DNA of 64,000 nt from Pagrus major (Eukaryota; Chordata; Actinopteri; Spariformes; Sparidae): contig NC_133221.1 of assembly GCF_040436345.1 (NCBI RefSeq), forward strand, positions 22,206,665-22,270,664. Reading direction: 5' to 3'. The notes under the pieces are model-generated. The model worked only from the letters and a program-made list of their open reading frames with translations, was not told where the DNA came from and did no database searches. Position numbers and translations under genes: made by a program. Shown here piece by piece: positions 42,287-64,000 of the stretch (position 1 is the stretch's first letter; each line of letters begins with the position of its first letter).

Positions 42287-43600
42287 GTCTCCTTCTCCGT
42301 GTCAGAGACACCCAAACTGCTCCTTTAGATACTATCACCCTCTAGATGTCTTGGCAGTGAGGAGGGAAACTCCAACCTGCTCACACATTTCTCAGAAGTA
42401 ATGTATGCGGTCGCGGTCGAAAGATCCTCCAATACAGTGGAAAAAATTCAGGAGATATAGTTTGAGTCCAACACACTCAAACTAGACGGATGCAATGCCA
42501 GTCCAAAATTGACGGGAGTGTCGAGAACCTTGATTTAAAATTGAGTGAGGATGATGACTCCCTCCGATCTTTGCTTGTGTCTCTGTCACACCCTCCTTTC
42601 CCTCCCTCTCCCTCTCTCAGACATAATGGGTTGTATCCCAGCATCTCTGTTACTATGCTCATATTGAGGCTAATCTCACTCAGGAGAATATCCGCTTATC
42701 ATTACATGACTGAAAACCATACTTCCATTAATGCACAAATCCAGAGCAACAAACAGCAGCAGCAGAGAGAAACTGTGAGTTTTTAGACACAATATTATGA
42801 CAGCTTTTATGATTGTGCTTGAAAGTCTTTTTTGAACGCAGTGAATGTGCATGCAGGCATTTTTGCATTCATTCACGCATTATGTTGAAACCACCACTAA
42901 TTTCTTTATTTCTGAACCCAGACAGATGCTCATACAGCATTGTGTTTGTCTCCGCACAGCCGCGTCAGGCTGGCTCATCATATTTGCCCTGTGGGGTGAA
43001 GGGAAGTGTATCTAATATTCATGGCTGTGAGGCCATTAAGAGCTGGTGTGACTATAGAGGAATGATCAATGCAAGGATTGAGACTAGCAAAAACATTAAC
43101 TTCTGCTCTAAAAAATTAGCAAAATCACTGCAGCATCCTCCAAGGAAAATGTAATACAATGTTTTTTGTCAGATGACAATTTTTTTTCATAAAGTAACAA
43201 CGTAAACCTGCTGAAATAGCAGCTGCGACTATGAGACAGGACTGTGAGAGGAGTGAGTTGAGGAAATCGGTTAATTACTGTGACAGACATTTAAACAAGA
43301 GTCTGTTAATTTAAATAATAACCCTTTCACACAGGGAATTTATAAATTGGATGCTGTAAAGTCTATTCAATTTGAAGATGGGGAATTTTTGATTACTCTG
43401 TGTGGAAGTGAAAGTCAATACAGTCAGTGTGGAACAAGAAAACACTGCTTAAGAAACCAAACATCACTTGAAATGTTATAATGAAATCAAGCAAGTATTG
43501 TGTCTTGAGTTGTTGGCCTACAGCTACTCATCGTATTTATATTAAGTGTAAGGTTTCTACATAATGTACATCCATAATTCTATGCAGAAACTTAGGACTA

Positions 43601-43915
43601 GAGCTTCAATATGGAGCCAATTAATTGATTAGTCAATCATCAAAAAAATGATCAGCAAGTATTTATATGAGGAATGTTCATCAGTTCAGCCTTGTAATTT
43701 ATGAGGATTTGCTGCTTTTGGCAAGTCTTATAAATCGAATATCTTTGGATTTGGAGTGTTTGTTAAAAAACAAAAAAACAAAACAAGCTATTTAACATCA
43801 GCTTGGGTTCAAGAAATGGCAAATGGTATTACTAACATTTTATAGACCAGATGATTAATAGAGAAAATAATCGGTACATGAAATGATAATGAAAAAAATC
43901 ATTAGTGAGCCCCAC
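43601..43915 (-). mobile_element. Dispersed repeat copy (teleost MITE/SINE-like)
   Basis: Read on the reverse strand it begins GGGGCTCACTAATGATTTT and continues TTTCATTATCATTTCATGT. It ends with GATTGACTAATCAATTAATT followed by GGCTCCATATTGAAGCTC. Both ends resemble each other when one is inverted, as for short terminal inverted repeats. It shares internal AGGATTTGCTGCTTT and AATATCTTTGGATTT segments with the copies at 25625 and 26035. No ORF. Confidence 0.6.
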
Positions 43916-46690
43916 TTGCAACTACTGTATTTAATGACAAACTAATTTCTGGGCAGAGTGGTGCTGAAAAGACACAACTTCAGCTTTACACAGATTGAAA
44001 TGAGGGATTGAAAGATTGAAAGGGAAAGGAGGGTGTAAAAAAAGGAGCTTCAGTTAATTTCTTGTTAACATTTTTACAAAATACTCGGAATATCATAACA
44101 TCTAATTTTATGATCTGTATAATCATCTTAATGCCACAAATAATCCAGACAATCCCAACTTTGTTAACTAAGCCAAAACTAAACTGATAAACTCATTGTG
44201 TGCATTGTCTGTAGATGATCACAGATGATGCTCCTCTGTTGGCAGATAAACCCTCTGACTCAATGAGAGGAAAACACACATTCAATTACTCGTCTGCAGT
44301 AGATCTAAATTGATTATGATGAGAATTAGTGCTGAGTAGGCAGCTAACATTTCATGACAGTGCAGTTAAAAAGAACTGCGAGCGGACGTGCTGAAAAAAG
44401 GGTCTTGGGTGGTGCTATTGCGGGAGAAGCGTGTGTATGTGTGTGTGTGTGTGCATTATATATAATATTAATATAAATGTATTATAAATTATATTATTTA
44501 AGAGATCAAAGGTAGGAAAATTAGGGAAGACTATTTGGAAAGTTGTCTGAGGATTATTGTCAAAGCTTTGGTTTAGTTTAAAGATTAGAAATCGGGGCTG
44601 GATCGATAATTTGTGCGCTGCTTGTGTACAAAGGGACGTGCCGACATGGATTAGCCGGAATCAGTTTTGTTTAAGCAAGAATGGCTAACTGGCACGCTGA
44701 CGCATGATTGGGAAACTCTTACGCATTTTAGTGCTTTGGTTTCGATGAGTGCTGAGCTGTTATTGATCTGTTGCTGTGAACAGTCTCATATTAGTTCCTC
44801 TAACATCTACATATGGTCATTTGCCAAACTCCATCAGTGTTGCACCTTTTCACACCACCTACAGCACAAAACTGCATTAATACCACAGTATGTAAATCAT
44901 TTCACTATTAGTATGCAAATGTAATAGGTGAGAATGCAAATGGCACTAAAGAAAAGGATGAAGAGCAGTAGCCAGTAGCTGAAAATTCAAATTCAAAGGC
45001 TAGTTTGGTCTCAATAGTTTCTTGAGAACGTTTGTGTTTACCACAACAAAAAGCTCAACAACGTGCTACAAAGGAACGCTGCAATTTGCATTTTTACGTT
45101 GCAGGCCGAAGCTAGTAACAATACAGACCAAGACTGTGTATGTAAACACACTTACAAAACTAATGTTTCCAAAACAAGTATAGAAGTGGAGTGAAGGAAT
45201 GTTGATGCTGGGAAATTGTGATTTGAAGTTTGAAGTCATGACTTGCTTTTGCATTTAATATTAGACTCAGGCTCAAAATTTTCAGACTTTGGCATAGGCA
45301 GGCAATATACTTTCACTATGTATATGTATATATTATAATTACTTAATGCAGCTGATGTACAGACAAATTTAGAGAAAGCATATCTTGACAACCAAACTGG
45401 AGAAAAGAGGCGTGGCAGTAATGTTTTCACGTTAGTCCAAATGGAGGCTGTTCCTCAGAGATTTTGACTGATTTGGCCTCAAGCACCAGACAGCACAAGG
45501 TCTTCACAACACTTACTACCAAAGCCCACCGCAAAACCCAGTGGACAGCCGGGGGATTCATACACCGAGCTTTCCACAGCTTTTAGTACGCTCACAGATG
45601 CATTTCACTTTTTGAACTGGTTATGGATCTGGGTGGAGTTCGGATGCTTGGCTAGAGGATACAGGGTTTTTTCATAGGTCATGAAAAGCGAAGGAAATAG
45701 ATCATCTGCTTTTTATTAGAAGAAAAGGGAAGCATTATGGTCTACAGAAAACAAACAGCAGTTTTGTCTGCAAATAAAGGCATCTTGATGTTGTTTTAAT
45801 AAGGTCATAACAAAAAACATTTTTAATTTTACAGTCTATAATACCCATTCAAATCCTGAAACGTTCATCACAGTCAGGAATGACTTGACACTGACATGGA
45901 CATAGTCCTGCCTAATACACCTTTCGCATCAAAACTTAACCTTTAAGACTATTTTGACTACAAATTAAGGAAACCAATTTCACTTTGCAAAGTCACTCTA
46001 GAAAATAAAGAAATTATAAATAAAAAGATTTGTTTTTACATATTCTGAAATGTCTGAGAATTATGTGGTAGTTTGGATTGACTTGACAGACATGATATTA
46101 ACCCCAAGCCTGCAGCTCAGAGTAAGAATACTGCTGCCACCTAGTGTTTAACAAGCCTAACAGCAATAGAGCTGACAGCCCCCTGTAACTATCATGAACC
46201 TTTTATTTAATAGCATAATTAATAGCATAACTAATTTGAAGAACTATTATGTCATTTAATATTTACAGAATGTCTTTATTCAGCCTCAAATCTTTAGCCC
46301 CATTAATTGTTAAAATATATATTTTGTTGGGTCTAAAAGTAATTGTTAGTATATAAACAGTGTTACATTTTGCAAACAATTACACATTCACTCATTCATT
46401 TGGTTTACAAAATAACCTCTTATAGGACTTGCTCATTAACATTAAAACAAGAACGACATTAAAACAACTTGTTTTATCATCAATGATGCTAAAACTTCAA
46501 GGTTTTAGTTAGTTAGTTTAGAGTTTAGTTTGCCATGACCAGCTGGAATTGCTGGTTTTAATACTGCATGTTGCTCAGACGCAATCTGCTGTACCTGTTT
46601 ATGTTATAAACTGTTTTTGGTTTTGTATTTTTTACCACAATTGGGCTAAAATGATTGGTCCAAATGAAAAAATCTACTACTGACAGCTAA

Positions 46691-46965
46691 TGATTGACAC
46701 AATGAAGCTCCTGGGTTCAGGTTATTGTGCAGTTTGCATGTCCAGCATGTGTCAACAGGTTTCCTCCAGGTGCTGCTGTTTCCTCCCACAGTCTTGAGAA
46801 TGCAGGTTAGATAAACTGTAAACTTCTAGAGCACACACCTACAATAGGTGGATATGTGTGTATCTGATTGTTATGCCCTGTGACAGACGAGTCCTGAGTG
46901 TAATATTCTTTTCACCCTAAACATACTGGATGGACTAAAGGAAAGATTGATGGATGGACGCTGTC
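46691..46965 (+). mobile_element. Degenerate fish interspersed repeat (CTGGGTTCAGGTT ... GGATGGA type)
   Basis: Contains, in order, CTGGGTTCAGGTT, GTGCAGTTTGCATGT, TTTCCTCC, CTGTTTCCTCCCACAGTC, ATGCAGGTTAGATAAACTG, GCCCTGTGACAGACGAGTCC and a terminal GATGGATGGA. This matches a very abundant repeat of teleost genomes in order and spacing. The class is uncertain from sequence alone, and it is heavily mutated. Confidence 0.65.
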
Positions 46966-47329
46966 ATGTGGATATTTAACCATATGTGATGAATTTGTTC
47001 CTAAATGTTTGTTGTAGCAAGTATCTTAACATTTTTTATCGTGAATATTATCCCTAATGTTGTCATTAATAGACGGTGTATAAAATACGATTCAAACAAA
47101 CAACAAGTACTAATACTGCTCCAGCTGGTATTTAGATTTTATGATGCCTTTCAAGGCTCATTTATATCCATGATCTTTGTAAACACACACACCAGCCATA
47201 CATTTTCAGTCATGATTGCTTGGGAAACACAGAACAGGGTAAGCTGTCATCCATAGATAAAGCATGCTCTCTGGACTATCCAGTCATGTACCATTTGTTG
47301 TTGTTTATCTACTATTGTTGGTTTGTTTG

Positions 47330-59600
<12,271 letters not shown>

Positions 59601-60332
59601 GTGAGTAGTTCAATATTAGACACCATAAACACAAACACACATGCACACACTCAGAAATATGTCAACCTCACACTAGGGTCTTATTTTTGTAGTTTTACCC
59701 TGTAAAACCATCAAGTTAGAACAACCATGTACTTCATTTTTACCTTACTACACTTACGGTAGTAGAATTAAAAGATTTAAACAAACATTTCAGGTGCTTC
59801 CCTTTATGTTTATACCGCCAAAAAACAAAGCGGACAAGATGGCTAATTAAATGAAACCCATATGGTCATCATATTGTTCTTCCTGTTTGACTCTGGTGTG
59901 ACACTGTGGCTGATATATTACATTTTCTTCAGGTGCAGATATCTTCACCTTTTTGTGTGTTCCAGTAGATGTTAGTAGGTAATAGTCTCAACATCCCAGG
60001 TGATAATCCCTTGACACAGGTAGCAAACACTGAGGTTTACTAATGACCTGATTAGTAATGTCTGTTTGAGTTAAATATTCCCAGTGGGACGTTCCCATTA
60101 AGTAATTGTCCAAGCCAAGAGACTAAACCTGGAGGTCTGGGAGTCTCACTGTTTATCCACAGCCACCTGTGGGGCCAGACTTAATTCACTTTTCAATTTA
60201 CACAGCCTCACATATCAGTAGAAGCTATCGTTTATTTTCTAGTGCTGCTACTCAACCTATAACCTATTTCATTTTTACTAAATCCCTCTGATTTCAGGAC
60301 AGTATGAAAATCAACTTACGTGTCTTGACTCT

Positions 60333-60655
60333 AGGGCTGCAGATAACAATTATTTTCATTTTTAATTAATCTGCCCTTTTTTTCCATGACTAACTGTTGA
60401 GTCCTAATATCTCTTCAAATCTCTGAGCGCTTATTTTGTCCAACCAACATTTACGTCCAACCAGATCAAAATCCAAAGACTCTTCATTTACTGACACAAA
60501 CTACAACGAAAAGTGGTGAATCTTTAAATTTAAGAAGCTGAAAACTGCCCATTTCTGATATTTGTGCTTTAAAAGTTACTGAAATGATTCATCGATTATC
60601 ACAATAGTTTGTCCGTTGATTGACTAATCAAGTAATCGACTACTATTTGCAGCTC
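60333..60655 (+). mobile_element. Dispersed repeat copy with imperfect terminal inverted repeats
   Basis: Begins AGGGCTGCAGATAACAATTA and continues TTTTCATTTTTAATTAATCTG. It ends CTAATCAAGTAATCGACTAC followed by TATTTGCAGCTC. The end, inverted, reads GAGCTGCAAATAGTAGTCGA, so the first dozen or so bases mirror the start. Internally it has ATCCAAAGACTCTTCATTTA and AATTTAAGAAGCTGAAAACTG. It is the best-preserved copy of the family in this window. Confidence 0.7.
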
Positions 60656-61309
60656 ATCTTGAAAAATGCTTGAAATGAGTAATCAGTGTCATAGAACAAT
60701 GTTTTATGAGATTTATTTTGGCCAAACTTAAAATATCGTGGTGTGGTGATTGATTTGAACAGTCTGCTGCTTGTGGGAAAGTAGAGACTAGAGAGACAGC
60801 AGCTGATGGTATTTCTTTCATAACCTCTGTTTTGTTTTTATTTTTGTACTTTTTACTTGAACTACATTACCACACAATGATCATTTTAAGATTTTTTTCT
60901 AACTGCTGATTGGAAATTGATTTTCACAAAATGAATGTAATGGCCACCTGAAATGTCACATGTCTGATAAACCCTGTTGCTGTACTCAGCAGTAATGTAA
61001 AGTACAGTATATTATGATTTGTTGTAAATGAGCTAGAACACATAAAAACACTGGCCTGCTCCTTTAATGCTTGGAGGCACAGAGTTCATGTAAATAGCCT
61101 CCATGTATTATAAAAAGAGGAGTGTTTTGACTTGCCTGCTAATTAATGCATTAATTGGCCTAACAACCTAATTTGCACAACTGCTTGTGTTTAATGTATG
61201 ATGGTGATTATGGAGGGACATCAGGCAGCTAAAGTGCCTCTTGTTTCTCTCCATACAGTCGTAGATGACGACCTTCAGCAAATAGGGTCAGCTGTCCTAC
61301 CAAACTAGC

Positions 61310-61400
61310 ACACACACATTAACCCTGCTGAAGTGTCCTTGAGCAAGACACTTGTTGCGTACCAGCTCCAGTGGCTCTGTTTTTAGGCTAATGCTGCACC
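61310..61400 (+). mobile_element. Repeat fragment with 'TGTCCTTGAGCAAGACAC' motif
   Basis: AAGTGTCCTTGAGCAAGACA followed by CTTGTTGCGTACCAGCTCC resembles the downstream part of the SINE-like copy at 56295-56480. Confidence 0.4.
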
Positions 61401-61814
61401 GACCTCTTAATGGGGATTGATAATATCACATCTCATGTCTGAGAATTCAGGTTTTCCTGGTTGTTCAGTTTGATTGTTGTAATGTAGCAGTTACTGGAGA
61501 GAGAAGAAATGGAGGCTGTCATACAAAGAGAGGGAGCAAAGAGGAATAGAGGAAGCGTTGCATCAAGGGAGGAAGAGTGAGGTTTTTAATATTTTTTTTC
61601 TTTAAAGCACATGAGATGATGATAAAAGAGCACTCTGTTTGTAAACACATGATGAGTTTGGTGTCATAGAGAATGGCACAATGAAAGGATTTTCTTACAT
61701 GTAAGGGACGATGCAGCCAAAAGGATTTCTGTTATGGTTCGTTGAGATTGCAATTAATGAAACATTTTCCCGGTTTAGAGTTAATTTGAAGCAACTGCAG
61801 CAAACAAGAATGTA

Positions 61815-62040
61815 GAACTGCATTGATGGGTCGATTAATCAGAAGAAAGTAATCTGTACCTGTTGTGATAATTGACTCTTTTGTCAAAAATGTCAAATAT
61901 AGTAGTTACAGCTTCTCAAATGTGAGAATTGTATGTTTTTCTTTTGTCAAACATGATCGTAATATCTTTGGTTTTTTGACTGTTGATCAAAGAAAACAAA
62001 ACATTTGAAGACATCACCTCAGGCTGAAAAATATAGACAA
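61815..62040. mobile_element. Fragment of the ATTAATC dispersed repeat family
   Basis: GGGTCGATTAATCAGAAGAA, GATAATTGACTCTTTTGTC, CTTCTCAAATGTGAGAATTG and AATATCTTTGGTTTTTTGAC align in order with the copies at 25625 and 43601. The far end is lost. Confidence 0.5.
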
Positions 62041-62579
62041 AGCAATGACTCATTTTATCACGAAAATATTTTAATAATGATACATATACATCTCTTTACC
62101 ACAATTTAGCAAGAACACCTTCACAAAAAAGATGCAAAAGAGGGAAATTAGATTTATATAAGAGAGTTTTATCATAAATTCAACATTTTACACATCAGAT
62201 ACAGGAAAGCAGCGACGACAATGGAGTAAACAGGTTATAAATAATACAGAAGTTTAACCGAAGTAGCTGAACTGCGTGCTTGGAAATGAAAATTAAGGCA
62301 AATTGTCAATTGTTACACAAACTGTACATTGTAAACATCTGCTGTGGTTTTCAGTTACTTGACCGGGTTACACTTTGTAAAATGTCATCATAATTGATAT
62401 AGAAATTAAGAAGACACTGTTGAAAAAAGTTCGGGAAAAAATAGAAGGTAGCGCAGCACATTTATGTTCAAGTGACCATCTTCACCAGATACAACGATGT
62501 GTTTATTTACATGCTGTTATTAAAATCATGCTCTTATCCTGACTGATGTATAGCTAGTGAGCAGACAGCAAATGATTGT

Positions 62580-62690
62580 CTTTCACAGTGACACATCAGC
62601 TGTTACAGGAATCAAATCTGTGAGTTTTCCTGTGCGGGGCGCTCTCTTTAACCACTAAATCAGCCTACTGCCCCAAGAATTCCACTCATG
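62580..62690 (+). mobile_element. Possible SINE tail fragment
   Basis: GGAATCAAATCTGTGAGTTT then GGGGCGCTCTCTTTAACCAC and AAATCAGCCTACTGCCCCA has the shape of an inverted tRNA-like SINE head (degenerate GGATTCGAAC, then CACTAA-CCACC). Diverged; low certainty. Confidence 0.35.
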
Positions 62691-64000
62691 CTGAGCTGTT
62701 GGGAAGCAATTATTTGTTTACAGTTACTGTTTGGCTTTACTTGTTTGGTTGGTTGACTTGTTTATGACAAGCGCGGCATAGTTTCCAAGTTATGAAACAG
62801 GATGGAGAAATTGTATTCTGCCTTTCATTTGAGATCTGCACAGAGGGACAGCGTTGATAGTGGCCATGTGAATGTATGTTGAAAGAGAGAGGTGTGCTCG
62901 CAGCACATCAACTTTTCCAGTCAAGACTGCAACATTGTACATTTATTTGGTTTTCTTTTATGCTGTACTTAGCACTAATAACTTCCTGCAAATGATTGCA
63001 CATAGCAAATTGATCTATTCCATTATAAATTGCAAGAGTGTGTGTGTGAGACAGACTGGCGTCCATGTATTCCTACTCTGGAACAAGGAAATAGCCTGTT
63101 TTTGACCTGAATTTAGGACAGTTCAGGGACACATCAACCACAAAGTTCCTGTTAATTCACTTGAACAGTCCTACACACACAAAACACACTGCTGAGTCAC
63201 TGTAGTCGGTCTACACTTGGTCTGTATCTGTGCCTTCAAACAAACCTAATATTTGGTTTTAAATGATTTTGCTTGATAAATTACCTACATTTTAGTAATA
63301 ATCAATAATGAAAACTCTTGTTGTTAATTAATTTATACATCTTTTGTTAAGAGTTGGGGGTCAATACACACTCATTAATAAAGGCCTCTCCTATCACCAG
63401 TCTGTACAGGAGTAGATTGAGTTATTTTGTTGCTTTTCTGTTCTGATATAATACTCAACAGATAAATATTCTGCTGTTTTTGTCCTCAGTCAGTTTTGTT
63501 GCCTTCCATGCAAATTGCAGGCAGTTTTGGCTTGTCATTATGAGGTTGTTGAGTTGTAAGGTGATGTATTATAGAAGAGTGAAGGTCTCCACGCTAATTT
63601 GGGGTATTGATTTAATTCATCTACTTGAAATGACTCCCTGGGCTCTTCCATAAATACCCAAACATATGGCTCAAAGAATTACTTTTCTTACCCAGGGTTT
63701 GGTATCAAATCATGACCCTGCTGATCCAAATCAAAAACTGTCCGATATCCAAGGTTCCCATCCGATGCATCTTGTCTACTTTTGATCAGATATTCCCTTT
63801 ATCTGCATTAAGAAACTTTGTTTTTTGTTTTGTATTTTATGAAGGTTCTTGTACATCTGGACATGTTAAGACAGCATTAAACATTAATGTCTACAGACGT
63901 TTGGCTTTTTTTGTTAAGTGAAGACAAGAAGGGTTTAGTAGAAAACCACCAAAACAAAATAAATGAATAAATAAATAAAAATCTTGCTCTTACAGTAATA

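Larger units (their letters stand above)
59601..64000 (+). other. gnas intron 4 (to window end)
   Basis: After the donor at 59601 (GTGAGT) no further gnas exon was found. The next one expected would encode the segment leading into the helical domain (EFYEHA-like), and no match was seen in any frame. The stretch holds dispersed repeats at 60333-60655, 61310-61400, 61815-62040 and 62580-62690, and is otherwise AT-rich. Confidence 0.55.

Overview
This is vertebrate nuclear DNA, most likely from a ray-finned (percomorph-type) teleost. Genes are split by GT-AG introns, and the introns carry many (CA)n tracts and short dispersed repeats of kinds common in teleosts. A Piezo gene that would be very large in a mammal fits in 31 kb here. 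I see no bacterial, viral or plasmid feature. Nearly all the long single-frame ORFs are shadows, because the real genes are multi-exon; I rebuilt those genes by joining splice sites and checking reading phase.

Layout, left to right. (1) 103-856, + strand: the last three coding exons of a BPI/LBP-family lipid-binding protein, with a poly(A) signal at 1101. (2) 3427-7251, - strand: complete prelid3b, 6 coding exons, 193 aa. (3) 8143-9728, + strand: complete atp5f1e, 3 exons, 52 aa. It is divergent from prelid3b across about 0.9 kb. (4) 10980-42286, - strand: a complete Piezo mechanosensitive channel gene of 56 coding exons. The exons sum to 8412 nt, an intact 2803-aa frame. (5) 42.3-49.1 kb: a gene desert with old repeats, ending in a GC-rich gnas 5' region. 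(6) 49158-59600, + strand: the first four coding exons of gnas (G-alpha-s), which continues past the window.

Together the genes match the human 20q13.3 neighbourhood (GNAS, ATP5F1E, PRELID3B). The Piezo gene is the surprise. Human PIEZO2 sits on chromosome 18 beside GNAL, the paralogue of GNAS. A PIEZO2-like gene beside gnas therefore looks like the other member of an ancient GNAS/GNAL-PIEZO duplication, possibly a third vertebrate Piezo lineage that mammals lack. This is inference from family knowledge and needs a tree and synteny check.

The genes do not form a pathway. prelid3b and atp5f1e are both mitochondrial housekeeping genes in a head-to-head pair. Piezo is a plasma-membrane force-gated cation channel, and gnas couples receptors to adenylyl cyclase.
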